64,000 nucleotides of DNA from Canna indica (GCA_034359265.1 CP136897.1:29189501-29253500); one strand, 5' to 3'; positions 1-11,906 are shown, counted from the stretch's first letter. Program-made: numbers and translations. Notes: generated by a model not told the origin, from the letters alone.

Positions 1-308
1 TTTTCTTCGTCTCCTCGCGCGCCTTTTAGCGCCACGTGAAAAGCTGAAATCGGACAATAATGCACGGAGTTACGCTCGTTTTAAACGAAAAATAATAATT
101 GAAATGTTATTTTTCTTATTTATTTACAAATTTTAATTTTTCGGGTCGGTTGGTCGATCGAGCCGGCCGTAGAGGTTGCGGCGGGCCACGCGCGGGCGAT
201 CGACAGCCAAATTTTATGTCGATGACGTCGTCCGTCCTTAACGTTTGGTTAGAAAGATTGGTAAAAAAAATGATCTCGTCGTGCAATCAACTAGGTAGTA
301 AAAAAAAA

Positions 309-425
309 GGTGCAACACGAGGACTTCCCAGGCGGTCACCCATCCTAGTACTACTCTCGCCCAAGCACCATTAACTTCGGAGTTCTGATGGGATCCAGTG
401 CGTTAGTCATGGTATGATCGCACCT
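309..425 (-). rRNA. 5S rRNA: 5S rRNA copy 1 (degenerate)
   Basis: Class A, full length, but with several changes: GCACCATT in the A box, TCCAGTG, TTAGTCATGG and a changed first RNA base (GCACCT). Probably not functional. Confidence 0.8.
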
Positions 426-793
426 GTCTTGCACTTCTGATCGTCGGCTAATATGGGTGAGCGTCCGAGGGATAGCTCGGGGTCATTTTCTTCGTCTCTT
501 CGCGCTCGTTTTAGCGGCACGTGAAAAGATGAAATCGGACAATAATGCACAAAGTTACGCCCGTTTTAAACGAAAAATAATAATTGAAATGTTATTTTTC
601 TTATTTATTTACAAATTTTAATTTTTCGGGTCGGTTGGTCGATCGAGCCGGCCGTAGAGGTTGCGGCGGGCCCCGCGCGGGCTATCGACAGCCAAATTTT
701 ATGTCGACGACGTCGGCCGTCCTTAACGTTTGGTTAGAAAGATTGGTAAAAAAAATGATCTCGTCGTGCAATCAAATAGGTAGTAAAAAAAAA

Positions 794-910
794 GGTGCAA
801 CACGAGGACTTCCCAGGGGGTCACCAATCCTAGTACTACTGTCGCCCAAGCACGCTTAACTTCGGAGTTCTGATGGGATCCGGTGCGTTAGTGCTAGTAT
901 GATCGCACCC
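794..910 (-). rRNA. 5S rRNA: 5S rRNA copy 2
   Basis: Class A; CACCAATCC in box C, ACTGTCGCCC, and CTAGTATG (RNA 15 C to T). Confidence 0.88.
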
Positions 911-1278
911 ATCATGCACTTCTGATCGTCGGCTAATAAGGGTTAGCGTCCGAGGGATAGCTCGGGGTCATTTTCTTCGTCCCTTCGCGCTCCTTTTAGC
1001 GCCACGTGAAAAGCTAAAATCAGACAATAATGCACGGAGTTACGCCCGTTTTAAACGAAAAATAATAATTGAAATGTTATTTTTCTTATTTATTTACAAA
1101 TTTTAATTTTTCGGGTCGGTTGGTCGATCGAGCCGGCCGTAGAGGTTGCGGCGGGCTCCGTGCGGGCGATCGACAGCCAAATTTTATGTCGACGACGTCG
1201 TCCGTCTTTAACGTTTGGTTAGAAAGATTGGTAAAAAAAATGATCTCGTCGTGCAATCAAATAGGTAGTAAAAAAAAA

Positions 1279-1395
1279 GGTGCAACACGAGGACTTCCCA
1301 GGGGGTCACCCATCCTAGTACTACTCTCGCCCAAGCACGCTTAACTTCGGAGTTCTGATGGAATCCTGTGCGTTAGTGCTGGTATGATCGCACCC
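1279..1395 (-). rRNA. 5S rRNA: 5S rRNA copy 3
   Basis: Class A; the only changes are in GATGGAATCCTGTG (RNA 28-35). Confidence 0.9.
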
Positions 1396-1763
1396 GTCGT
1401 GCACTTCTGATCGTCGGCTAATAAGGGTGAGCGTCCGAGGGATAGCTCGTGGTCATTTTCTTCGTCTCTTCGCGCTCCTTTTAGCGCCACATGAAAAGCT
1501 GAAATCGGACAATAATGCACGGAGTTACGCCCGTTTTAAACGAAAAATAATAATTGAAATGTTATTTTTCTTATTTATTTACGAATTTTAATTTTTCGGG
1601 TCGATTGGTCGATCGAGCCGGCCGTAGAGGTTGCGGCGGGCCCCGCGCGGGCGATCGACAGCCAAATTTTTTGTGGACGACGTCGTCCGTCCTTAACGTT
1701 TGGTTAGAAAGATTGGTAAAAAAAATGATCTCGTCGTGCAATCAAATAGGTAGTAAAAAAAAA

Positions 1764-1880
1764 GGTGCAACACGAGGACTTCCCAGGGGGGCACCCATCC
1801 TAGTACTACTCTCGCCCAAGCACGCTTGACTGCGGAGTTCTGATGGGATCCGGTGCGTTAGTGCTGGTATGATCGCACCC
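1764..1880 (-). rRNA. 5S rRNA: 5S rRNA copy 4
   Basis: Class A; GGGGGGCACCC in box C and CTTGACTGCGG across the A box. Confidence 0.88.
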
Positions 1881-2248
1881 GTCATGCACTTCTGATCGTC
1901 GGCTAATAAGGGTGAGCGTCCGAGGGATAGCTCGGGGTCATTTTCTTCGTCTCTTCGCGCGCCTTTTAGCGCAACGTGGAAAGCTGAAATCGGACAATAA
2001 TGCACGGAGTTACGCCCGTTTTAAACGAAAAATAATAATTGAAATGTTATTTTTCTTATTTAATTACAAATTTTAATTTTTCGGGTCAGTTGGTCGATCG
2101 AGCCTGCCGTAGAGGTTGCGGCGGGCCCCGCGCGGGCGATCGACAGCCAAATTTTATGTCGACGACGTCGTCCGTCCTTAACGTTTGGTTAGAAAGATTG
2201 GTAAAAAAAATAATCTCGTCGTGCTATCAAATAGGTAGTAAATAAAAA

Positions 2249-2365
2249 GATGCAACACGAGGACTTCCCAGGGGTTCACCCATCCTAGTACTACTCTCGC
2301 CCAAGCACGCTTAACTTCAGAGTTCTGATGGGATCCGGTGCGTTAGTGCTGGTATGATCGCACCC
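2249..2365 (-). rRNA. 5S rRNA: 5S rRNA copy 5
   Basis: Class A; 3' end GATGCAAC, GGGGTTCACCC, CTTCAGAG. The T-run is split (T5-A-T3). Confidence 0.87.
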
Positions 2366-2734
2366 GTCGTGCACTTCTGATCGTCGGCTAATAAGGGTGA
2401 GCGTCCGAGGGATAGCTCGGGGTCATTTTCTTCGTCTCCTCGCGCGCCTTTTAGCGCCACGTGAAAAGCTGAAATCGGATAATAATGCACGGAGTTACGC
2501 CCGTTTTAAATGAAAAATAATAATTGAAATGTTATTTTTCTTATTTATTTACAAATTTTAATTTTTTGGGTCGGTAGGTCGATCGAGCCCGCCTTAGAGG
2601 TTGCGGCGGGCCCCTCGCGGGCGATCGACAGCCAAGATTTATGGCGATGACGTCGTCCGTCCTTAACGTTTGGTTAGAAAGATTGGTAAAATAAATGATC
2701 TCATCGTGCAATCAAATAGGTAGTAAAAAAAAAA

Positions 2735-2851
2735 GGTGCAACACGAGGACTTCCCAAGGGGTCACCCATCCTAGTACCACTCTCGCCCAAGCACGCTTAA
2801 CTTCGGAGTTCTGATGGAATCCGGTGCGTTAGTGCTAGTATGATCGCACCC
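2735..2851 (-). rRNA. 5S rRNA: 5S rRNA copy 6 (A/B mosaic)
   Basis: Carries class B AAGGGG, TACCACT and CTAGTATG but class A CGCCCAAG, so it looks like a recombinant or an intermediate. Confidence 0.85.
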
Positions 2852-3220
2852 GTCATGCACTTCTGATCGTCGGCTAATAAGGGTGAGCGTCCGAGGGACA
2901 ACTCGGGGTCATTTTCTTCGTCTCTTCGCGCGCGTTTCAGCGCCACGTGAAAAGCTAAAATCGAACAATAATGCATGGAGTTACGCCCGTTTTAAACGAA
3001 AAATAATAATTGAAATGTTATTTTTCTTATTTATTTACAAATTTTAATTTTTCGGGTCGGTTGGTCGATCTAGCCGGCCGTAGAGGTTGCGGCGGGCCCC
3101 GCGCGGGCGATCGACAGCCAAGATTTATGGCGACGACGTCGTCCATCCTTAACGTTTGGTTAGAAAGATTGCTAAAAAAAATGATCTCGTCGTGCAATCA
3201 AATAGGTAGTAAAAAAAAAA

Positions 3221-3337
3221 GGTGCAACGCGAGGACTTCCCGAGGGGTCACCCATCCTAGTACCACTCTCACGCAAGCACGCTTAACTTCGGAGTTCTGA
3301 TGGAATCCGGAGCGTTAGTGCTAGTATGATCGCACCC
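3221..3337 (-). rRNA. 5S rRNA: 5S rRNA copy 7 (class B variant)
   Basis: TACCACTCTCACGCAAG, CCGAGGGG, ACGCGAGG and GAATCCGGAGCG. The same set recurs at 7295 and 11369. Confidence 0.83.
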
Positions 3338-3705
3338 GTCATGCACTTCTGATCGTCGGCTAATAAGGGTGAGCGTCCGACGGACAACTCGGGGTCATTT
3401 TCTTCGTCTCTTCGCGCGCGTTTCAGCGCCACACGAAAAGCTAAAATCGGACAATAATGCACGGAGTTACGCCCGTTTTAAACGAAAAATAATAATTGAA
3501 ATGTTATTTTTCTTATTTATTTAAAAAATTTAATTTTTCGGGTCGGTTGGTCGATCGAGCCGGCCGTAGAGGTTGCGGCGGGCCCCACCCGGGCGATCGA
3601 CAGCCTAGATTTATGGCGACGACGTCGTTCGTCCTTAACGTTTGGTTAGAAAGATTGGTAAAAAAAATGATCTCGTCGTGCAATCAAATAGGTAGTAAAA
3701 AAACA

Positions 3706-3758
3706 AGTGCAACACGAGGACTTCCCAGGGGGTCACCCATCCTAGTACTACTCTCGCC
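3706..3758 (-). pseudogene. 5S fragment, 53 nt (RNA 65-117), first HOR copy
   Basis: The gene stops after CTCTCGCC and continues into spacer GTAGAGGTTGCGG, which normally follows CCGGCC. GCC microhomology spans the junction. The A box, 5' half and start are lost, so it cannot be transcribed as 5S RNA. Confidence 0.92.
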
Positions 3759-3898
3759 GTAGAGGTTGCGGCGGGCCCCGCGCGGGCGATCGACAGCCAA
3801 GATTTATTGCGACGACGTCGTTCGTCCTTAACGTTTGGTTAGAAAGATTGGTAAAAAATATGATCTCGTCGTGCAATCAAATAGGTAGTAAAAAAACA

Positions 3899-4015
3899 AG
3901 TGCAACACGAGGACTTGCCAGGGGGTCACCCATCCTAGTACTACTCTCGCCCAAGCACGCTTAACTTCGGAGTTCTGATGGGATTCGGTGCCTTAGTGCT
4001 GGTATGATCGCACCC
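3899..4015 (-). rRNA. 5S rRNA: 5S rRNA copy 9
   Basis: Class A; AGTGCAAC 3' end, ACTTGCCAG, GGATTCGGTGCCTTAG. Its upstream TATA-like site is changed (CTAATGTGG). Confidence 0.85.
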
Positions 4016-4383
4016 GTCATGCACTTCTGATCGTCGGCTAATGTGGATGAGCATCTGAGGGACAGCTCGGGGTCATTTTCTTCGTCTCTTCGCGCGCTTT
4101 TCAGCACCGTGTGAAAAGCTGAAATCGGACAATAATGCACGGAGTTACGCCCGTTTTAATCGAAAAATAATATTTGAAGTGTTATTTTTCTTATTTATTT
4201 ACAAATTTTAATTTTTCAGGTCGGTTGGTCGATCGAGCCGGCCGTAGAGGTTGCGGCGGGACCCGCGCGGGCGATCGACAGCCAAATTTTATGTCGACGA
4301 CGTCGTCCGTCCTTAACGTTTGGTTAGAAAGATTGTTAAAAAAAATGATCTCGTCGTGCAATCAAATAGGTAGTAAAAAAAAA

Positions 4384-4500
4384 GGTGCAACACGAGGACT
4401 TCCCAGGGGGTCACCCATCCTAGTACTACTCTCGCCCAAGCACGCTTGACTGCGGATATCTGATGGGATCCGGTGCGTTAGTGCTGGTATGATCGCACCC
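4384..4500 (-). rRNA. 5S rRNA: 5S rRNA copy 10
   Basis: Class A; A-box region CTTGACTGCGGATATCTG has four changes, shared with 8458. Confidence 0.86.
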
Positions 4501-4867
4501 ATCATGCACTTCTGATCGTTGGCTAATAAGGGTGAGCGTCCGAGGGATAGCTCGGGGTCATTTTCTTCGTCTCTTCGCGCGCCTTTTAGCGCCACGTGAA
4601 AAGCTGAAATCGGACAATAATGCACGGAGTTACGCCCGTTTTAAACGAAAAATAATAATTGAAATATTATTTTTCTTATTTATTTACAAATTTTAGTTTT
4701 TCGGGTCGGTTAGTCGATCGAGCCAGCCGTAGAGGTTTCGGCGGGTCCCGCGCGGGCGATCGACAGCCAAGATTTGTGGCGACGATGTCGTCCGTCCTTA
4801 ACTTTTGGTTAGAAAGATTGGTAAAAAAAATGATCTCGTCGTGCAATCAAATAGGTAGTAAAAAAAA

Positions 4868-4984
4868 GGTGCAACACGAGGACTTCCCAAGGGGTCACCC
4901 ATTCTAGTACCACTCTCGCGCAAGCACGCTTAACTTCAGAGTTCTGATGGGATCCGGTGCGTTAGTGCTAGTATGATCGCACCC
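4868..4984 (-). rRNA. 5S rRNA: 5S rRNA copy 11 (class B)
   Basis: Full class B haplotype, plus CATTCTAG and CTTCAGAG. Confidence 0.85.
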
Positions 4985-5352
4985 GTCATGCACTTCTGAT
5001 CGTCGGCTAATAAGGGTGAGCGTCCGAGGGACAACTCGGGGTCATTTTCTTCGTCTCTTCGCGTGCCTTTCAGCGCCACGTGAAAAGCTGAAATCGGACA
5101 ATAATGCACGGAGTTACGCCCGTTTTAAACGAAAAATAATAATTGAAATGTTATTTTTATTATTTATTTAAAAATTTAAATTTTTCGGGTCGGTTGGTCG
5201 ATCGAGCCGACCGTAGAGGTTGCAGCGGGCCCCGCGCGGGCGATCGACAGCCAAATTTTATGTGGACGACGTCGTCCGTCCTTAACGTTTGGTTAGAAAG
5301 ATTGGTAAAAAAAATGATCTCGTCGTGCAATCAAATAGGTAGTAAAAAAAAA

Positions 5353-5469
5353 GGTGCAACACGAGGACTTCCCAGGGGGGCAACCATCCTAGTACTACTC
5401 TCGCCCAAGCACGCTTGACTGCGGAGTTCTGATGGGATCCGGTGCGTTAGTGCTGGTATGATCGCACCC
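5353..5469 (-). rRNA. 5S rRNA: 5S rRNA copy 12
   Basis: Class A; GGGGGGCAACCATCC in box C and CTTGACTGCGG. Confidence 0.86.
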
Positions 5470-5837
5470 GTCATGCACTTCTGATCGTCGGCTAATAAGG
5501 GTGAGCGTCCGAGGGATAGCTCGGGGTCATTTTCTTCGTCTTTTCGCGCGCCTTTTAGCGCAACGTGAAAAGCTAAAATCGGACAATAATGCACGGAGTT
5601 ACGCCCGTTTTAAACGAAAAATAATAATTGAAATGTTATTTTTCTTATTTATTTACAAATTTTAATTTTTCGGGTCGGTTGGTCGATCGAGCCTGCCGTA
5701 GAGGTTGCGGCGGGCCACGCGCGGGCGATCGACAGCCAAATTTTATGTCGACGACGTCGTCCATCCTTAACGTTTGGTTAGAAAGATTGGTAAAAAAAAT
5801 AATCTCGCCGTGCTATCAAATAGGTAGTAAATAAAAA

Positions 5838-5954
5838 GATGCAACACGAGGACTTCCCAGGGGTTCACCCATCCTAGTACTACTCTCGCCCAAGCACGCT
5901 TAACTTCAGAGTTCTGATGGGATCCGGTGCGTTAGTGCTGGTATGATCGCACCC
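5838..5954 (-). rRNA. 5S rRNA: 5S rRNA copy 13
   Basis: Class A; GATGCAAC, GGGGTTCACCC, CTTCAGAG and a split T-run, as in copy 5 at 3,589 bp. Confidence 0.87.
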
Positions 5955-6323
5955 GTCGTGCACTTCTGATCGTCGGCTAATAAGGGTGAGCGTCCGAGGG
6001 ATAGATCGGGGTCATTTTCTTCGTCTCCTCGCGCGCCTTTTAGCGCCACGTGAAAAGCTGAAATCAGATAATAATGCACGGAGTTACGCCCGTTTTAAAC
6101 GAAAAATAATAATTGAAATGTTATTTTTCTTATTTATTTACAAATTTTAATTTTTTGGGTCGGTAGGTCGATCGAGCCCGCCTTAGAGGTTGCGGCGGGC
6201 CCCTCGCGGGCGATCGACAGCCAAGATTTATGGCGATGACGTCGTCCGTCCTTAACGTTTGGTTAGAAAGATTGGTAAAATAAATGATCTCGTCGTGCAA
6301 TCAAATAGGTAGTAAAAAAAAAA

Positions 6324-6440
6324 GGTGCAACACGAGGACTTCCCAAGGGGTCACCCATCCTAGTACCACTCTCGTGCAAGCACGCTTAACTTCGGAGTTC
6401 TGATGGAATCCGGTGCGTTAGTGCTAGTATGATCGCACCC
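6324..6440 (-). rRNA. 5S rRNA: 5S rRNA copy 14 (class B variant)
   Basis: TACCACTCTCGTGCAAG with AAGGGG, GATGGAATCC and CTAGTATG. Confidence 0.84.
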
Positions 6441-6808
6441 GTCATGCACTTCTGATCGTCGGCTAATAAGGGTGAGCGTCCGAGGGACAACTCGGGGTCA
6501 TTTTCTTCGTCTCTTCGCGCGCGTTTCAGCGCCACGTGAAAAGCTGAAATCGAACAATAATGCATGGAGTTACGCCCGTTTTAAACGAAAAATAATAATT
6601 GAAATGTTATTTTTCTTATTTATTTACAAATTTTAATTTTTCGGGTCGGTTGGTCGATCTAGCCGGCCGTAGAGGTTGCGGCGGGCCCCGCGCGGGCGAT
6701 CGACAGCCAAGATTTATGGCGACGACGTCGTTCGTCCTTAACGTTTGGTTAGAAAGATTGGTAAAAAAAATGATCTCGTCGTGCAATCAAATAGGTAGTA
6801 AAAAAACA

Positions 6809-6925
6809 AGTGCAACACGAGGACTTGCCAGGGGGTCACCCATCCTAGTACTACTCTCGCCCAAGCCCGCTTAACTTCGGAGTTCTGATGGGATTCGGTG
6901 CGTTAGTGCTGGTATGATCGCACCC
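6809..6925 (-). rRNA. 5S rRNA: 5S rRNA copy 15
   Basis: Class A; AGTGCAAC, ACTTGCCAG, CAAGCCCGCTT in the A box, GGATTCGG. Confidence 0.86.
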
Positions 6926-7294
6926 GTCATGCACTTCTGATCGTCGGCTAATAAGGGTGACCGTCCGAGGGACAGCTCGGGGTCATTTTCTTCGTCTCTT
7001 CGTGCGCCTTTCAACACCATGTGAAAAGCTGAAATCGAACAATAATGCACAGTGTTACGCCCGTTTTAAACGAAAAATAATAATTGAAATATTATTTTTC
7101 TTATTTATTTACAAATTTTAATTTTTCGGGTCGGTTGGTCGATCAAGCCGGCCGTAGAGGTTGCGGCGGGCCCCGCGCGGGCGATCGACAGCCAAGATTT
7201 ATGGCGACGACGTCGTCCATCCTTAACGTTTGGTTAGAAAGATTGCTAAAAAAAATGATCTCGTCGTGCAATCAAATAGGTAGTAAAAAAAAAA

Positions 7295-7411
7295 GGTGCA
7301 ACGCGAGGACTTCCCGAGGGGTCACCCATCCTAGTACCACTCTCACGCAAGCACGCTTAACTTCGGAGTTCTGATGGAATCCGGAGCGTTAGTGCTAGTA
7401 TGATCGCACCC
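7295..7411 (-). rRNA. 5S rRNA: 5S rRNA copy 16 (class B variant)
   Basis: HOR partner of 3221, with CTCTCACGCAAG and ATCCGGAGCG. Confidence 0.83.
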
Positions 7412-7779
7412 GTCATGCACTTCTGATCGTCGGCTAATAAGGGTGAGCGTCCGAGGGACAACTCGGGGTCATTTTCTTCGTCTCTTCGCGCGCGTTTCAG
7501 CGCCACGCGAAAAGCTAAAATCGGACAATAATGCACGGAGTTACGCCCGTTTTAAACGAAAAATAATAATTGAAATGTTATTTTTCTTATTTATTTAAAA
7601 ATTTTAATTTTTCGGGTCGGTTGGTCGATCGAGCCGGCCGTAGAGGTTGCGGCGGGCCCCACGCGGGCGATCGACAGCCTAGATTTATGGCGACGACGTC
7701 GTTCGTCCTTAACGTTTGGTTAGAAAGATTGGTAAAAAAAATGATCTCGTCGTGCAATCAAATAGGTAGTAAAAAAACA

Positions 7780-7832
7780 AGTGCAACACGAGGACTTCCC
7801 AGGGGGTCACCCATCCTAGTACTACTCTCGCC
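7780..7832 (-). pseudogene. 5S fragment, 53 nt, second HOR copy
   Basis: Same GCC junction as at 3758, exactly 4,074 bp away; inherited by duplication rather than formed again. Confidence 0.92.
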
Positions 7833-7972
7833 GTAGAGGTTGCGGCGGGCCCCGCGCGGGCGATCGACAGCCAAGATTTATGGCGACGACGTCGTTCGTC
7901 CTTAACGTTTGGTTAGAAAGATTGGTAAAAAATATGATCTCGTCGTGCAATCAAATAGGTAGTAAAAAAACA

Positions 7973-8089
7973 AGTGCAACACGAGGACTTGCCAGGGGGT
8001 CACCCATCCTAGTACTACTCTCGCCCAAGCACGCTTAACTTCGGAGTTCTGATGGGATTCGGTGCCTTAGTGCTGGTATGATCGCACCC
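7973..8089 (-). rRNA. 5S rRNA: 5S rRNA copy 18
   Basis: HOR partner of 3899: AGTGCAAC, ACTTGCCAG, GGTGCCTTAG. Confidence 0.85.
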
Positions 8090-8457
8090 GTCATGCACTT
8101 CTGATCGTCGGCTAATGTGGATGAGCATCTGAGGGACAGCTCGGGGTCATTTTCTTCGTCTCTTCGCGCGCTTTTCAGCACCGTTTGAAAAGCTGAAATC
8201 GGACAATAATGCACGGAGTTACGCCCGTTTTAATCGAAAAATAATATTTGAAGTGTTATTTTTCTTATTTATTTACAAATTTTAATTTTTCAGGTCGGTT
8301 GGTCGATCGAGCCGGCCGTAGAGGTTGCGGCGGGCCCCGCGCGGGCGATCGACAGCCAAATTTTATGTCGACGAAGTCGTCCGTCCTTAACGTTTGGTTA
8401 GAAAGATTGGTAAAAAAAATGATCTCGTCGTGCAATCAAATAGGTAGTAAAAAAAAA

Positions 8458-8574
8458 GGTGCAACACGAGGACTTCCCAGGGGGTCACCCATCCTAGTAC
8501 TACTCTCGCCCAAGCACGCTTGACTGCGGATATCTGATGGGATCCGGTGCGTTAGTGCTGGTATGATCGCACCC
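8458..8574 (-). rRNA. 5S rRNA: 5S rRNA copy 19
   Basis: HOR partner of 4384 with the same CTTGACTGCGGATATC block. Confidence 0.86.
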
Positions 8575-8941
8575 ATCATGCACTTCTGATCGTTGGCTAA
8601 TAAGGGTGAGCGTCCGAGGGATAGCTCGGGGTCATTTTCTTCGTCTCTTCGCGCGCCTTTTAGCGCCACGTGAAAAGCTGAAATCGGACAATAATGCACG
8701 GAGTTACGCCCGTTTTAAACGAAAAATAATAATTGAAATATTATTTTTCTTATTTATTTACAAATTTTAGTTTTTCGGGTCGGTTAGTCGATCGAGCCAG
8801 CCGTAGAGGTTTCGGCGGGTCCCGCGCGGGCGATCGACAGCCAAGATTTGTGGCGACGATGTCGTCCGTCCTTAACTTTTGGTTAGAAAGATTGGTAAAA
8901 AAAATGATCTCGTCGTGCAATCAAATAGGTAGTAAAAAAAA

Positions 8942-9058
8942 GGTGCAACACGAGGACTTCCCAAGGGGTCACCCATTCTAGTACCACTCTCCCGCAAGCA
9001 CGCTTAACTTCAGAGTTCTGATGGGATCTGGTGCGTTAGTGCTAGTATGATCGCACCC
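8942..9058 (-). rRNA. 5S rRNA: 5S rRNA copy 20 (class B variant)
   Basis: CATTCTAGTACCAC, then CTCTCCCGCAAG, CTTCAGAG and GGGATCTGG; partner of 4868 with private changes. Confidence 0.83.
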
Positions 9059-9426
9059 GTCATGCACTTCTGATCGTCGGTTAATAAGGGTGAGCGTCCG
9101 AGGGACAACTCGGGGTCATTTTCTTCGTCTCTTCGCGTGCCTTTCAGCGCCACGTGAAAAGCTGAAATCGGACAATAATGCACGGAGTTACGCCCGTTTT
9201 AAACGAAAAATAATAATTGAAATGTTATTTTTATTATTTATTTAAAAATTTAAATTTTTCGGGTCGGTTGGTCGATCGAGCCGACCGTAGAGGTTGCAGC
9301 GGGCCCCGCGCGGGCGATCGACAGCCAAATTTTATGTGGACGACGTCGTCCGTCCTTAACGTTTGGTTAGAAAGATTGGTAAAAAAAATGATCTCGTCGT
9401 GCAATCAAATAGGTAGTAAAAAAAAA

Positions 9427-9543
9427 GGTGCAACACGAGGACTTCCCAGGGGGGCAACCATCCTAGTACTACTCTCGCCCAAGCACGCTTGACTGCGGAG
9501 TTCTGATGGGATCCGGTGCGTTAGTGCTGGTATGATCGCACCC
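9427..9543 (-). rRNA. 5S rRNA: 5S rRNA copy 21
   Basis: HOR partner of 5353 (GGGGGGCAACC, CTTGACTGCGG). Confidence 0.86.
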
Positions 9544-9911
9544 GTCATGCACTTCTGATCGTCGGCTAATAAGGGTGAGCGTCCGAGGGATAGCTCGGGG
9601 TCATTTTCTTCGTCTTTTCGCGCGCCTTTTAGCGCAACGTGAAAAGCTAAAATCGGACAATAATGCACGGAGTTACGCCCGTTTTAAACGAAAAATAATA
9701 ATTGAAATGTTATTTTTCTTATTTATTTACAAATTTTAATTTTTCGGGTCGGTTGGTCGATCGAGCCTGCCGTAGAGGTTGCGGCGGGCCCCGCGCGGGC
9801 GATCGACAGCCAAATTTTATGTCGACGACGTCGTCCATCCTTAACGTTTGGTTAGAAAGATTGGTAAAAAAAATAATCTCGTCGTGCTATCAAATAGGTA
9901 GTAAATAAAAA

Positions 9912-10028
9912 GATGCAACACGAGGACTTCCCAGGGGTTCACCCATCCTAGTACTACTCTCGCCCAAGCACGCTTAACTTCAGAGTTCTGATTGGATCCG
10001 TTGCGTTAGTGCTGGTATGATCGCACCC
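9912..10028 (-). rRNA. 5S rRNA: 5S rRNA copy 22
   Basis: HOR partner of 5838, with private GATTGGATCCGTTGCG. Confidence 0.86.
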
Positions 10029-10397
10029 GTCGTGCACTTCTGATCGTCGGCTAATAAGGGTGAGCGTCCGAGGGATAGATCGGGGTCATTTTCTTCGTCT
10101 CCTCGCGCGCCTTTTAGCGCCACGTGAAAAGCTGAAATCGGATAATAATGCACGGAGTTACGCCCGTTTTAAACGAAAAATAATAATTGAAATGTTATTT
10201 TTCTTATTTATTTACAAATTTTAATTTTTTGGGTCGGTAGGTCGATCGAGCCCGCCTTAGAGGTTGCGGCGGGCCCCTCGCGGGCGATCGACAGCCAAGA
10301 TTTATGGCGATGACGTCGTCCGTCCTTAACGTTTGGTTAGAAAGATTGGTAAAATAAATGATCTCGTCGTGCAATCAAATAGGTAGTAAAAAAAAAA

Positions 10398-10514
10398 GGT
10401 GCAACACGAGGACTTCCCAAGGGGTCACCCATCCTAGTACCACTCTCGTGCAAGCACGCTTAACTTCGGAGTTCTGATGGAATCCGGTGCGTTAGTGCTA
10501 GTATGATCGCACCC
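10398..10514 (-). rRNA. 5S rRNA: 5S rRNA copy 23 (class B variant)
   Basis: HOR partner of 6324, CTCTCGTGCAAG. Confidence 0.84.
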
Positions 10515-10882
10515 GTCATGCACTTCTGATCGTCGGCTAATATGGGTGAGCGTCCGAGGGACAACTCGGGGTCATTTTCTTCGTCTCTTCGCGCGCGTTT
10601 CAGCGCCACGTGAAAAGTTGAAATCGAACAATAATGCATGGAGTTACGCCCGTTTTAAACGAAAAATAATAATTGAAATGTTATTTTTCTTATTTATTTA
10701 CAAATTTTAATTTTTCGGGTCGGTTGGTCGATCTAGCCGGCCGTAGAGGTTGCGGCGGGCCCCGCGCGGGCGATCGACAGCCAAGATTTATGGCGACGAC
10801 GTCGTTCGTCCTTAACGTTTGGTTAGAAAGATTGGTAAAAAAAATGATCTCGTCGTGCAATCAAATAGGTAGTAAAAAAACA

Positions 10883-10999
10883 AGTGCAACACGAGGACTT
10901 GCCAGGGGGTCACCCATCCTAGTACTACTCTCGCCCAAGCACGCTTAACTTCGGAGTTCTGATGGGATTCGGTGCGTTAGTGCTGGTATGATCGCACCC
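10883..10999 (-). rRNA. 5S rRNA: 5S rRNA copy 24
   Basis: HOR partner of 6809, keeping the consensus CAAGCACGCTT that 6809 has lost. Confidence 0.87.
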
Positions 11000-11368
11000 G
11001 TCATGCACTTCTGATAGTCGGCTAATAAGGGTGAGCGTCTGAGGGACAGCTCGGGGTCATTTTCTTCGTCTCTTCGTGCGCCTTTCAGCACCATGTGAAA
11101 AGCTGAAATCGAACAATAATGCACAGTGTTACGCCCGTTTTAAACGAAAAATAATAATTGAAATATTATTTTTCTTATTTATTTACAAATTTTAATTTTT
11201 CGGGTCGGTTGGTCGATCGAGCCGGCCGTAGAGGTTGCGGCGGGCCCCGCGCGGGCGATCGACAGCCAAGATTTATGGCGACGACGTCGTCCATCCTTAA
11301 CGTTTGGTTAGAAAGATTGCTAAAAAAAATGATCTCGTCGTGCAATCAAATAGGTAGTAAAAAAAAAA

Positions 11369-11485
11369 GGTGCAACGCGAGGACTTCCCGAGGGGTCACC
11401 CATCCTAGTACCACTCTCACGCAAGCACGCTTAACTTCGGAGTTCTGATGGAATCCGGAGCGTTAGTGCTAGTATGATCGCACCC
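11369..11485 (-). rRNA. 5S rRNA: 5S rRNA copy 25 (class B variant)
   Basis: Third HOR member with 3221 and 7295. Confidence 0.83.
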
Positions 11486-11853
11486 GTCATGCACTTCTGA
11501 TCGTCGGCTAATAAGGGTGAGCGTCCGAGGGACAACTCGGGGTCATTTTCTTCGTCACTTCGCGCGCGTTTCAGCGCCACGCGAAAAGCTAAAATCGGAC
11601 AATAATGCACGGAGTTACGCCCGTTTTAAACGAAAAATAATAATTGAAATGTTATTTTTCTTATTTATTTAAAATTTTTAATTTTTCGGGTCGGTTGGTC
11701 GATCGAGCCGGCCGTAGAGGTTGCGGAGGGCCCCACGCGGGCGATCGACAGCCTAGATTTATGGCGACGACGTCGTTCGTCCTTAACGTTTGGTTAGAAA
11801 GATTGGTAAAAAAAATGATCTCGTCGTGCAATCAAATAGGTAGTAAAAAAACA

Positions 11854-11906
11854 AGTGCAACACGAGGACTTCCCAGGGGGTCACCCATCCTAGTACTACT
11901 CTCGCC
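11854..11906 (-). pseudogene. 5S fragment, 53 nt, third HOR copy
   Basis: Same junction after CTCTCGCC. The following spacer has GTTGCGGGGGG in place of GTTGCGGCGGG. Confidence 0.92.

Noticed and set aside
99..374. Recurrent plus-strand frames of about 91 codons beginning ATGTTATTTTTC, in most units
   Set aside because: They cross the spacer and run antisense through the 3' half of the 5S gene. The frame is broken by A-tract indels in many units, substitutions show no codon-position bias by eye, and recurrence follows from the 485-bp repeat itself.
1742..2005. Recurrent minus-strand frames of about 87 codons beginning ATGCATTATTG-type words
   Set aside because: They read through the sense strand of the 5S gene and its terminator. 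A Pol III RNA gene does not encode this frame, and it is lost in many units by single changes.
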